Source: Mycolicibacterium palauense (GTDB lineage: Bacteria; Actinomycetota; Actinomycetes; Mycobacteriales; Mycobacteriaceae). From it: a stretch of 49,130 nt of DNA. Numbering within the stretch: the stretch's first letter is position 1; every line of letters starts with the position of its first letter. The position numbers were made by a program, and so were the translations under genes. The stretch covers positions 1-49,130 of the forward strand of contig NZ_NVQF01000041.1 in NCBI RefSeq assembly GCF_002592005.1, in the 5' to 3' direction. The notes beneath the pieces were generated by a model. That model saw only the letters and a program-made list of their open reading frames with translations, did no database searches and was not told the origin of the DNA. Of the stretch, positions 16,465 to 23,265 are shown piece after piece.

Positions 16465-16977
16465 TCATCCGTGGGTGCGCAGAAGATCCGAGAACGTCGG
16501 GGCGGCTGGCGCGTTACCCCGATTCCCCTGCCCGACAGCTCCACCGACGCGGCGCTTCGCGTAGTGGGGCCGCCTCTCGATCAGCTCATCGATAGCCGCG
16601 TCGAGGGCATCTGCATCATCGAGTAGGTCGGCGTCGAACTCGAGATCCCCTGCGTCGGCCAGCTTCCCGGTGGCCTGGACGCGGGCCGTGAACAGGGCGC
16701 GGGCCAGCTCGTCGGCGCGTTCCTCGGCCTCCTTGGCGCGGGTGCGGTGCTTGGCGTTCTCGTCGCGCAGCTTGCGCACCACGTCGGCGGGGTAGGTCTG
16801 CTCGGCGTCGTCGGGCTCTGAGTCGCCCGCTGCGCCATCCGGGTCGTCCCCCGGTGTGACGACCTCGGGGTCGGTCTGTTCGTCGGCCTGCGGGGCGTCT
16901 GGGGCATCATCAGTCTTGGGCACGTTGTTCCTTCCGTTATCCACGTTCAGTGATGGTTCGGGTGTATCGGTCGACAT
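16465..16977 (-). CDS. Capsid scaffolding protein (putative)
   Basis: A 170-aa very acidic protein. The N-terminal third is Asp/Pro/Glu-rich and likely disordered. A coiled coil (VVRKLRDENAKHRTRAKEAEERADELARALF) spans about residues 68-98, and a basic-Gly tail follows (RRVGGAVGQGNRGNAP). Acidic coiled-coil proteins between portal and capsid genes are normally scaffolds that guide shell assembly. The 5' end overlaps the portal 3' end by 41 bp in another frame. Confidence 0.78.
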   Translation of the reverse strand: MSTDTPEPSLNVDNGRNNVPKTDDAPDAPQADEQTDPEVVTPGDDPDGAAGDSEPDDAEQTYPADVVRKLRDENAKHRTRAKEAEERADELARALFTARVQATGKLADAGDLEFDADLLDDADALDAAIDELIERRPHYAKRRVGGAVGQGNRGNAPAAPTFSDLLRTHG

Positions 16978-18262
16978 CAGCCCGGATGCCGCTGGCGATG
17001 TCGTTCTCCCGGTCGGCGAGGATGTCGGCGACCTCGGCGTCGGAGTAGCCCAGGCGGCGCAGGGCGTGGGACACCGGCAGAATCCCCGCCTGGACCAGCT
17101 TCGTGACGCTGTCGGAGACCTGAGCTTCGCTGCGGGTGTCGGCGGGTGCCCAATTCACACGAAGCGGAATGCTAGCGGGGTCGGCCCCGGTGTCTACCGC
17201 AACGAGTAGCCGACCTATTTGCTCCCAGGATCTTCCAAACGCCTGCTGCCGCTGCTCGACACGGGCGACCAGGGATGCTTCGCTGGCGCGCAGCGCGTCG
17301 GCGGATGTGGGCTGTGAGGTCAGGATTCCCAGGTAGTGGCTTGGCAGTGCCGATACCGCCATGATCTGCGAAACAATCACCCGTACCGCGGTTTCGAAGC
17401 CCGAGAGGGTGGGCTCGGTGAAGTTGCCGAACTTCGTTTCGCTGCTCTCGGAGATGGCCATCGGCAACGTCGAGATGTCCTCAATCGGGCTCACGACTTC
17501 CACCATCGGCTGGCCGTCAGAGTCGAGGATCGGATCTCCCTCGGAGTTCAGGATCGGCTTCTCGGTCAGTTCTAGGCCGGTGGACCATGAACGTCCGAAT
17601 CCTGCACGGTGCACGCCGACGAGCATGGAGAGGATGACTTTGTTGAGCGCGTCGACCGGACCCTTCAGGTCATCGATTTCGCTGCGCCCGGTGCCGATGG
17701 GCACCAGCGGGACTCGGCCCAGATCGTGGTCGATGGTTTCCACCAGCGCGTAGGTGGTGCCCCCGGTCGTGGGCGCCGACCAGTGCTCGACGGTGGTCGG
17801 CCCGTAGATGTAGGCCTCGGTGGTCGTCGCGGTGTGGTACCGCTTGATTCCGGCCACCACGGTGCGGTTGGCGGGGTCGCGGATGACGGCGCACTGGCGG
17901 GGGTCTTCCACGGTGGCGGTCGGCCTGCCGTCCTGCGACCACACCAGCACGTACCCTGACCCGTAGGTGAGGGCGTCGGCCATCGCCTCGGCAGAGGTCT
18001 GGTCTAGGTCAGTGGAGCGGAACAGTTCGGTGGCGCGCTGGTCGCTGAAGCCCGAGATGCGCAGCCGCTCCACTAGACTCGACACGGCAAGGCTTGGGAT
18101 GTTGATCGCCAGCCGGTACAGGTGCGAGTCGAGGGCCTTGCGGCTGTCCTCGGACAGGAACGCCTGACGCTGGGTGCCCGTGGAGTAGCGATACAGCTCC
18201 TCAAACCGGGCCCGGGGTGCGTCCAGTTCCTTGAGCAGGGTGTCCAGTAGCTTCGAGTTCAT
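16937..18262 (-). CDS. Phage portal protein (SPP1 gp6-like)
   Basis: A 441-aa portal protein, forming the dodecameric DNA entry ring at one capsid vertex. Visible segments are DSHLYRLAINIPSLAVSSLVERL, the RDPANRTVVAGIKRYHT strand pair, GRVPLVPIGTG, and the long helix with VSALPSHYLGILTSQPTSADALRASEASLVARVEQRQQAFG, which is diagnostic of actinophage portals. The ATG at 18262 overlaps the terminase stop as ATGA; the longer frame upstream overlaps the terminase. Confidence 0.9.
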   Translation of the reverse strand: MNSKLLDTLLKELDAPRARFEELYRYSTGTQRQAFLSEDSRKALDSHLYRLAINIPSLAVSSLVERLRISGFSDQRATELFRSTDLDQTSAEAMADALTYGSGYVLVWSQDGRPTATVEDPRQCAVIRDPANRTVVAGIKRYHTATTTEAYIYGPTTVEHWSAPTTGGTTYALVETIDHDLGRVPLVPIGTGRSEIDDLKGPVDALNKVILSMLVGVHRAGFGRSWSTGLELTEKPILNSEGDPILDSDGQPMVEVVSPIEDISTLPMAISESSETKFGNFTEPTLSGFETAVRVIVSQIMAVSALPSHYLGILTSQPTSADALRASEASLVARVEQRQQAFGRSWEQIGRLLVAVDTGADPASIPLRVNWAPADTRSEAQVSDSVTKLVQAGILPVSHALRRLGYSDAEVADILADRENDIASGIRADVDRYTRTITERG

Positions 18263-19716
18263 CGAGTTCCAATCACACGTCGTCGCTTGCGGGTGGGGCG
18301 GGTCGCCAGCCACGAACACCGCGAATGGCAGAACACCAGGGCCGCAGCAAGATCAATCTTCGGGGCATGCTTCGACCGTGACGCCTTGGCCAGTCTGATG
18401 CCCTTGTCAGACTCGCGCACGGTCGCGGCCAGGACGTGGCGGCGCAGATCCTCATCGCCGGAATGTGTGAACAGGCCGTTCATCGCGGCTGCGTGCAGAT
18501 CGTTGGTGGCCGGGGTGAGTCGCGCCGGGTTCTGGGTGAACTCCACCATCGGCAACCCCTCGTTGGCGAGCACCTGCGCCGAACGAGTGAAATACGCTGG
18601 GTCGTAGGCGACCTCGCGGATCTTCCACCGCTTCGCGGCCTCTCTGATCGCGTCCTCCACGGCGAGGACGTCGACGCGCCAGCCGTCGTGACCGGCGGGC
18701 CGCTGCCATACCCGGTAGGCGTCGAAGTGCGGGCGCGGAGTCGGCGTTCCCACCACGATGGCCGTGCTGTCGTCCTTCAGGCTGGCGTCGACGGCCAGGA
18801 CCACTTCGGCGCCGTCGGGGATGCCCCTGCCGGTACCCAGGCCGTCCCATGTCTCCGCGTCGAGGAATGGCGACTCGTTATCCTCCACGAACTGTGCCAA
18901 TCTCTGGCGCCTGAACGTGTTTTCCCGGGTGCCTCGCGACAGCTTGAGCGCATCCGGCGCCAGGAAGTCCCCGAGCGCAGGGTTGGCCAACTGCGCGCAG
19001 TGCAGGCATCCGACCGGGTGGTGCTGGAAGTCATCGGAGCTGAACTCGCGGTAAACAAGCGCTTCGTCGCCCAGGTCACGGTGCAGGCCCCGCAGATCGG
19101 TCAGCACCGAATCCCGGGGGTTCGGCGGCGGGGTACCGGCAGCGACCAGGCGGGAGGATGGGCGCTTTCCCTGTGCGAGCAATAGCACTTCGTAGGTGTC
19201 GCGTGACACGACGCCGCACTCGTCCAAGTAGCAGCTCGAATAGTCGAGGCCCTCAAGCGATTTCGGATCTGCTGGGAGGCACACCATGGATGAGTTCGAA
19301 TGCGGGATGAAGATCTTCTCGGCCGCGATCTGGCAGCGGGCCTCCAGCTCGGGAGCCAGCTCGATGAACCGGCGCGCAATACCGAAGATGATGCCAGCCT
19401 GCCGCTGGTCACTGGCGCAGATCACGACGTTGGCCGACTCGCCGTAGGTGAAGAACTCGTAGGTCGCGATGGCTGCCAGCAACGACGACTTGCCGTTACC
19501 GCGGCCAATCATCAAGCACGCCAGACGTGTTGGAGAATCCAGGATGTCGCGGACGATGGCCATCTGCCAGTCCCGCAGCTCCAGAGGCTTGAGCTTTTGG
19601 TCTCCCTTGCCGACTTTCAGAAACCGCCGGGCGAAGTAGGCGAACTGCTCCGACTTCGGGCCCTTTGGAGGGCGCCACGGCAGCGAACTGTCGTCCACGG
19701 CCCTGGGTCGCGCCAT
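18259..19716 (-). CDS. Terminase large subunit
   Basis: A 485-aa packaging motor. The ATPase domain has Walker A GRGNGKSS (71-78) and Walker B YLDE (163-166), with AAGTPPPNP as coupling motif. The nuclease domain begins near residue 305 with the first acidic ligand in VVLAVDASLKDDST (Asp310), continues with EVAYDPAYFT and ends with a basic tail. It would translocate and cut DNA at the portal. An HNH endonuclease gene lies just upstream, a pairing known to be needed for terminase cutting in HK97-like phages. No small-terminase gene is recognised nearby. Confidence 0.93.
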   Translation of the reverse strand: MARPRAVDDSSLPWRPPKGPKSEQFAYFARRFLKVGKGDQKLKPLELRDWQMAIVRDILDSPTRLACLMIGRGNGKSSLLAAIATYEFFTYGESANVVICASDQRQAGIIFGIARRFIELAPELEARCQIAAEKIFIPHSNSSMVCLPADPKSLEGLDYSSCYLDECGVVSRDTYEVLLLAQGKRPSSRLVAAGTPPPNPRDSVLTDLRGLHRDLGDEALVYREFSSDDFQHHPVGCLHCAQLANPALGDFLAPDALKLSRGTRENTFRRQRLAQFVEDNESPFLDAETWDGLGTGRGIPDGAEVVLAVDASLKDDSTAIVVGTPTPRPHFDAYRVWQRPAGHDGWRVDVLAVEDAIREAAKRWKIREVAYDPAYFTRSAQVLANEGLPMVEFTQNPARLTPATNDLHAAAMNGLFTHSGDEDLRRHVLAATVRESDKGIRLAKASRSKHAPKIDLAAALVFCHSRCSWLATRPTRKRRRVIGTR

Positions 19717-19798
19717 CGGTAAAACTCCAAATCAGGATTTGTGGTGTGAGCTGGGAAAAGTGCTAACGACGCCCTCCGCGCTTTGCACGATCTGTGCC

Positions 19799-19824
19799 GG
19801 GAGGGCAGCCGCAGGGGCCCTCCC
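19799..19824. other. Hairpin between HNH and terminase genes
   Basis: An 8-bp perfect inverted repeat (GGGAGGGC with GCCCTCCC) around a 10-base loop, inside the 204-bp non-coding gap 19717-19920. No gene fits this gap. The position next to the terminase is where a cos or pac site could lie, or it may be an attenuator; the sequence alone does not decide. Confidence 0.5.
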
Positions 19825-19920
19825 CTGGTCTTTGCCGTCCATCTGCCATGCTGAGCGGTGTTTGCTGGCGGTCCTGATGGGATACACCAGTGAGGGTGTT
19901 TGCGTCCGCCTGTGTGGCTG

Positions 19921-20361
19921 TCAGGCGTGCGTGTCGGCGTTTGCGCTGGTGGCTGCGGCTCGGCGTGCGGCTTCGATGCGTTGCCGTCCGGCTCGGGTCG
20001 GTCGCCGCTGTTGACTGGCCTCGAGCCTGTCGATTACTTGTCGTGCCTCGTCCTGCGTGTATGTTGCACGGCGAGAGGCGTTCTCGGATCGGCAGAGGAC
20101 GCGGCAGTTTTCTGGTGCCAGTGCGAGTTCCGGCGCCACGGACACGGGGATCACGTGATCAACGACGAGATCTGCGGTAGCGCCGCATGATTCGCAGAAG
20201 GGGGACTCGCGCCGCAGGCGCTTGCTGAGCCGGTCCCATGCTGCTGGGCGGTGTCGCTCAGCCCGGGTTTTGCCGTCCCAGGCCCGTTTGGGTGTGCAGG
20301 CAGGGCAGCGGCTACCGGACTCGATGAGTTCACCACATGAGATGCAGGGACGCGGGATCAC
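19921..20361 (-). CDS. HNH endonuclease with N-terminal zinc ribbon
   Basis: A 146-aa nuclease. Two CxxC pairs near the start (PCISCGEL and SRCPACTPK) and a second set around the active site (FCESCG and CRVLC) suggest zinc binding. The HNH core is DLVVDHVIPVS...ENCRVLCRSENASR. Phage HNH proteins next to the terminase assist cleavage of packaged DNA. The GTG start at 20361 overlaps the stop of the coiled-coil gene as GTGA, so it is translated as part of the same minus-strand operon. Confidence 0.88.
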   Translation of the reverse strand: MIPRPCISCGELIESGSRCPACTPKRAWDGKTRAERHRPAAWDRLSKRLRRESPFCESCGATADLVVDHVIPVSVAPELALAPENCRVLCRSENASRRATYTQDEARQVIDRLEASQQRRPTRAGRQRIEAARRAAATSANADTHA

Positions 20362-20549
20362 TGGGCGAGTGCCGCCTCGCGGTACATCGCGTTGACCTCG
20401 GCTTGGAGGCGTTCGACTTCACGGTCCCGCGCGGCCAGCATCTCCTTGAGGTAGCGGATTGCGATGCGCGCTTCGATGAGAAGGTCGGCTGGGTCTGTGC
20501 TGCGGGGCGAAGCCTGGTATTCATCGGTGTCGATGTTGGTCAACTTCAT
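20358..20549 (-). CDS. Small coiled-coil hypothetical protein
   Basis: A 63-aa protein. The second half (EARIAIRYLKEMLAARDREVERLQAEVNAMYREAALAQ) is a clear heptad coiled coil. The start ATG 20549 overlaps the stop of the preceding small gene (ATGA) and the end overlaps the HNH start (GTGA), strong support that it is translated. Function is unknown. A small coiled-coil protein upstream of a terminase could act as a minimal small-terminase or packaging factor, but nothing in the sequence proves this. Confidence 0.65.
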   Translation of the reverse strand: MKLTNIDTDEYQASPRSTDPADLLIEARIAIRYLKEMLAARDREVERLQAEVNAMYREAALAQ

Positions 20550-20908
20550 GTCCTTTTCAGGTGAGCGGCGGCGTCGCCGACTGATGTGTATGGGCACCGG
20601 TGTCGGGCTGCCATCGACCCGACCGAGGGCGCCGCTTTGATCGTGCCCGTCTCAGGTGGTGGTGGCTGGGTCCAGGTGACCTGGGTAGCGGGGTCGACGT
20701 GTTTTGCATCGAGTTCGACCGCCCGGGTGGTTCCGGTGTGCGCCATGGCCAGCCCGGCCAGGCCGCGGTGTCCCCGGGCCCGGGGAACGCCGGGCCCGAT
20801 CTCGGGCCCCAGTGCGGGGACGGTGGCCAGCCAGGGTGGTGGATCGACGCTCAACTGCTGCCGTTCGCGGGAATCGCGTAGCTGCGTGGCCGGGCCGGGG
20901 TGTGGCAT
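20546..20908 (-). CDS. Hypothetical Pro-rich protein of the satellite operon
   Basis: Up to 120 aa, Pro/Ala/Gly-rich (DPPPWLATVPALGPEIG...TWTQPPPPETG), with no recognised domain. Support comes from the ATGA overlap with the next gene and the same operon spacing as its neighbours. The ATG at 20908 overlaps the upstream zinc-finger gene by 58 bp, so a later start is possible, for example the ATG at 20749. The opposite strand is also open here, which lowers confidence. Confidence 0.45.
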   Translation of the reverse strand: MPHPGPATQLRDSRERQQLSVDPPPWLATVPALGPEIGPGVPRARGHRGLAGLAMAHTGTTRAVELDAKHVDPATQVTWTQPPPPETGTIKAAPSVGSMAARHRCPYTSVGDAAAHLKRT

Positions 20909-21042
20909 GCGGCGACAATCTCACGGCTGCCGATGGCTGTGGTCTTGTGGGCGTGGCGAGCCCGGCAGTGCGGGCAGCTAACGATCACGTAGCCGCCGCG
21001 AACGTTGAGCACCCGAGCGGTCCCCGTCTGCCAGTCCGTCAC
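20851..21042 (-). CDS. Small zinc-finger-like hypothetical protein
   Basis: A 63-aa protein with VIVSCPHCRARHAHK, a CxxC followed by His residues that could bind one zinc ion, and a second Cys-His pair (AACHTP). The GTG at 21042 overlaps the stop of the HTH gene as GTGA, so the two are probably coupled. Small zinc-ribbon proteins of this type are frequent in the early regions of mycobacteriophages; their function is unknown. Confidence 0.6.
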   Translation of the reverse strand: MTDWQTGTARVLNVRGGYVIVSCPHCRARHAHKTTAIGSREIVAACHTPARPRSYAIPANGSS

Positions 21043-21245
21043 TCGGGCAGTCCCTCGCCGCGCAGGGTGCGGCCACGTTCACGCTCCAGGAACGCCTCAA
21101 CATCAGCGGCCCGAAAGACCAGCCGTGCGCCCCGACGATGTCCAAGTGGGCCCTTACCGGCGACCCGCATCTTGTGAATCGTCTCGACCCGCACGCCCAA
21201 CGCTTCGGCGACCTGCTGAACATTCATCATCTCGTCATGTGCCAT
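21039..21245 (-). CDS. Helix-turn-helix DNA-binding protein, excisionase-like
   Basis: A 68-aa protein consisting almost entirely of a winged HTH of the HTH_17/MerR-excisionase type: MNVQQVAEALGVRVETIHKMRVAGKGP, then the wing GARLVFRAADVEAFLERE. Such proteins act as excisionases or small regulators beside phage integrases. AGGAG lies nine bases before the ATG. It is the first gene of the long minus-strand operon leading into the packaging and capsid genes, so it could also control that operon. Confidence 0.85.
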   Translation of the reverse strand: MAHDEMMNVQQVAEALGVRVETIHKMRVAGKGPLGHRRGARLVFRAADVEAFLERERGRTLRGEGLPE

Positions 21246-21690
21246 GCTCTGCTCCTAAAGTCATTGGCGTACAACACGTTTTAGTCATGGAGATACTGAG
21301 AAGAACCCGAACATCCCCTCCATGCACTCAATGTCTGGTTGCACCGATCCCGGAGGGGAATAGACCCTTGCCCCCCATGGGGCTGGGGCGGGCACTTGGG
21401 CGCCAGCTCTTGATGAACGCTCCGGCTCCAGCTTGGGCGTTCCTGGTGTCACCAATCGGATGTATCCAGGTACCTCACATCGTCCTGGCCGTGCCCTCAC
21501 GGATCGCTCCGTGCTCCGGTTCCCGGTTCGACTCCGATTCAACGGAGGGCCGCACACATGCAAGGCTCTTCAGGGCACAGGGAACTGTCCCCGTCTGACG
21601 GATGTATCGGCAAGGTGATGGCCTTCTGTCATCCCGACGATGGCAGCCCCTGCACACTCCCCGGCTGCTAGCCGTGGGATTTTAAGTTGT

Positions 21691-21709
21691 GCACCAGTCG
21701 ATTTGGTGC
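21691..21709 (-). terminator. Small hairpin directly after the 45-aa gene
   Basis: GCACCA and TGGTGC form a 6-bp stem around a 7-base loop immediately behind the TAA stop. The tract after it is AT-rich (ACAACTTAAAA) but not a pure T run, so it is a weak or possible terminator. Confidence 0.4.
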
Positions 21710-21847
21710 TTACTTGTTAATTCCCCTGAATCCGCGACGGCGACGCTTACGTATGCGGTCGCGGTGCGGAGGTGGCGGGACAGTGGGCAGCGAGTACACC
21801 GCGTACTCCCTGCCAGCAACGATGCGCGTCTCCAACATGCGCTGCAT
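21710..21847 (-). CDS. Small basic protein (45 aa), previously easy to miss
   Basis: The frame from ATG 21847 to TAA 21710 encodes MQRMLETRIVAGREYAVYSL, then a Pro-rich turn and a strongly basic end rich in Arg/Lys (RIRKRRRRGFRG). A promoter with extended -10 TGCTATACT (21869-21862) lies just upstream and GAGGGTGAGGG is positioned as ribosome-binding site. The basic tail suggests nucleic-acid binding. It could be a small regulator of the satellite; the family is not recognised. Confidence 0.6.
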   Translation of the reverse strand: MQRMLETRIVAGREYAVYSLPTVPPPPHRDRIRKRRRRGFRGINK

Positions 21848-21861
21848 TTGCCCTCACCCTC

Positions 21862-21870
21862 AGTATAGCA
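21862..21870 (-). promoter_or_regulatory. Extended -10 promoter for the 45-aa gene
   Basis: Minus-strand GCTGCTATACTGAGG contains TATACT (21867-21862) preceded by the TGn extension. No good -35 hexamer is seen at 16-18 bases, as is common with extended -10 promoters. It is about 15 bases before the ATG. Confidence 0.5.
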
Positions 21871-21940
21871 GCAAACTTCCCAGATCGTCGGCGAGCTGCA
21901 CCCGCCGGTCAACCGTTTCCAGATTAGACGCCCGGCAAAG

Positions 21941-21954
21941 GGGGTTACAGGGAG
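21941..21954 (+). repeat. Satellite operator-like repeat, copy 1
   Basis: GGGGTTACAGGGAG. Identical over 14 bases to copy 2 at 21986-21999, 45 bp away; the 11-base core GGTTACAGGGA recurs at 23214-23224. TTACAG may serve as a -35 with TAAACG 18 bases downstream for the plus-strand gene at 22017. Confidence 0.75.
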
Positions 21955-21985
21955 TGCGCACTGGCGGGTAAACGTGCCCTGACCA

Positions 21986-21999
21986 GGGGTTACAGGGAG
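21986..21999 (+). repeat. Satellite operator-like repeat, copy 2
   Basis: GGGGTTACAGGGAG, same orientation as copy 1, 17 bases before the ATG of the 89-aa gene. It is placed where a bound protein would block transcription start or translation. Confidence 0.75.
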
Positions 22000-22016
22000 G
22001 CCATACGTTTACGGCT

Positions 22017-22286
22017 ATGAGCGACAAAGAGTTCACCGCGCAGCGGACCCGGGAGCGAGCCACGCTCGCGAGCATCGCCTCGCACCAGTCATGGGCAAAG
22101 ACTCACGACCGGGCCGCCCGCACCGCCCCTGCGCGGGCGGCGATGATGGCGAAGTTTGAACGTGAGGTGGACCCACAGGGCGTGCTCACCCCGTGGGAAC
22201 GCGCTCGCCGGGCAGAGAATGCCAAGAGCGCCTACTACAAGCGCTTGGCGCTGAAGTCCGCCCAGGCGCGGCGGCGCCGGGCCTAG
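22017..22286 (+). CDS. Conserved small phage/prophage protein of unknown function
   Basis: An 89-aa basic, Ala/Arg-rich, helical protein (MSDKEFTAQRTRERATLASIASHQSWAKTHDRAART... LTPWERARRAENAKSAYYKRLALKSAQARRRR). Proteins with this WAKT.DR..RT..AR.A...FE..V DP pattern are common in mycobacteriophage and mycobacterial prophage genomes, with no known role. It is the only plus-strand gene in the control half, with two operator-like repeats upstream, and it overlaps the integrase tail to tail by four bases. Confidence 0.75.
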   Translation: MSDKEFTAQRTRERATLASIASHQSWAKTHDRAARTAPARAAMMAKFEREVDPQGVLTPWERARRAENAKSAYYKRLALKSAQARRRRA

Positions 22287-23185
22287 ATGTCGCCCAGGCC
22301 CAACTTCTGCGCCTCGGCGGCGGCCCGCTCGGCTGCGCTGGCAGCGGTGTAGCGGTCGAGCATCGCCCGTGACGACCATCCAGCGGTGGTCATCAGTCCG
22401 CCCTCCGAGCCACCGGCACGAAGCCATCGGGTCGCGGCCGTGTGCCTCATTTTGTGCGGATAGAAGTCCTTGATCCCGGCCCGCTCTGCTCGCCCAACGA
22501 GTGCGTGCCGCAGGCCGTAGTAACGGAAGTCCCGCCAATTGTCGGCGCCGAGCCACAGCTTGCCCCCGTCGGCCATGCGGTGGCTGCGGCGCATACGTAG
22601 ATACCGGTCGATGGCCTGGCCGGTCTGGGGGCCGAACGACACTATCCGGCCTTTGCCACCCTTTCCACGCCGAACGAGGGCCTGGCCGCGATCCAGATCG
22701 AGGTCCGCGATATCCATCCCCGTGACCTCGCTGGCGCGCATCCCCGTTTCTGCCATCAGCCGCACGATGGCCTCATCGCGGCGGTCGGTGAAGTTCTTGC
22801 CCTGGCAGGCCTTGATGAGCGCTCGAAGTTCATCATCACTCAAGGGCTCGACCACCGGTCGGTCCAGTTTCGGCTGCTTCACACCGAGCAGGGGGTCAGC
22901 GCTCAGCTCGCCTTCCTCAGTCAGCCACGCCGAGAACCGCCGGATTCCGGTTAGGCGTGCCGTGGCCGTCCTGGGCTGCTGGCCGCTGTCGAGGAGGTCG
23001 GTCACGAACGTCTGAACGTTCGCCTTGGTCAGTTCGGCGGGGGTGCCGGTTCGGTCGCACCACCTGAGGAATGCGGTGACGCCCTCGGAGTAGGACTTGA
23101 CGGTGGCAGGCGACTTGCGCTCGGCGCGCAGCGCCAGGCGCCACGACTTCAACATCTCGGGCAGATCCAGCAAACTCTTCTCCAT
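22283..23185 (-). CDS. int: Tyrosine recombinase / integrase
   Basis: A 300-aa integrase. An N-terminal SAM-like core-binding domain (SPATVKSYSEGVTAFLRWCDRTG) precedes the catalytic domain with Arg150 (GMRASEV), Lys in GKGGKGR, H244-x-x-R247 (HKMRHTAATRW), Trp270 (AGWSS) and nucleophile Tyr279 (LDRYT). Its short N-terminus lacks the separate arm-binding domain of lambda-type integrases and is XerC/D-like. It would exchange the 22-bp core repeats. It lies next to attR, as expected. A putative promoter (TGTAAC -35, CAAGAT -10) overlaps the third repeat element. Confidence 0.93.
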   Translation of the reverse strand: MEKSLLDLPEMLKSWRLALRAERKSPATVKSYSEGVTAFLRWCDRTGTPAELTKANVQTFVTDLLDSGQQPRTATARLTGIRRFSAWLTEEGELSADPLLGVKQPKLDRPVVEPLSDDELRALIKACQGKNFTDRRDEAIVRLMAETGMRASEVTGMDIADLDLDRGQALVRRGKGGKGRIVSFGPQTGQAIDRYLRMRRSHRMADGGKLWLGADNWRDFRYYGLRHALVGRAERAGIKDFYPHKMRHTAATRWLRAGGSEGGLMTTAGWSSRAMLDRYTAASAAERAAAEAQKLGLGDI

Positions 23186-23191
23186 GCATCT

Positions 23192-23230
23192 ATCTTGACA
23201 TGGAGCGCTGTCCGGTTACAGGGAACAGCG
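23192..23230 (-). promoter_or_regulatory. Integrase promoter/operator with repeat copy 3
   Basis: GGTTACAGGGA (23214-23224) sits inside a dyad with arms CGCTGT (23206-23211) and ACAGCG (23225-23230). On the minus strand the same bases supply TGTAAC (23220-23215), a possible -35, with CAAGAT (23197-23192) 17 bases downstream as -10, ending seven bases before the integrase ATG. A protein bound here would control int, and the site is about 50 bp from attR. Confidence 0.5.
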
Positions 23231-23265
23231 AATATGCGCCGAATCCCCAGGTCGGAACCCAATTC

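Larger units (their letters stand above)
21246..22016. other. Control region of the satellite (771 bp)
   Basis: Between the HTH gene (minus) and the 89-aa gene (plus). It holds one credible small gene (21710-21847), an extended -10 promoter in front of it, a hairpin after it and two copies of the GGTTACAGGGA element. Bases 21246-21690 show no convincing gene. A typical immunity repressor is not visible anywhere in the element. Confidence 0.6.

Noticed and set aside
15703..16626. 307-codon plus-strand frame opposite the capsid gene
   Set aside because: Antisense shadow of the HK97 capsid and scaffold genes.
20586..20981. 131-codon plus-strand frame in the satellite early operon
   Set aside because: Opposite to three overlapped minus-strand genes with ATGA/GTGA junctions; no motif or start signal.
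21520..21535. tRNA T-loop-like sequence GGTTCGACTCC in the satellite control region
   Set aside because: No acceptor, D or anticodon arms can be formed around it.
21558..21671. 37-codon plus-strand frame with several Cys (ends SPCTLPGC)
   Set aside because: Composition is protein-like, but there is no clear ribosome site or promoter and no coupling to another gene; kept out for lack of support.
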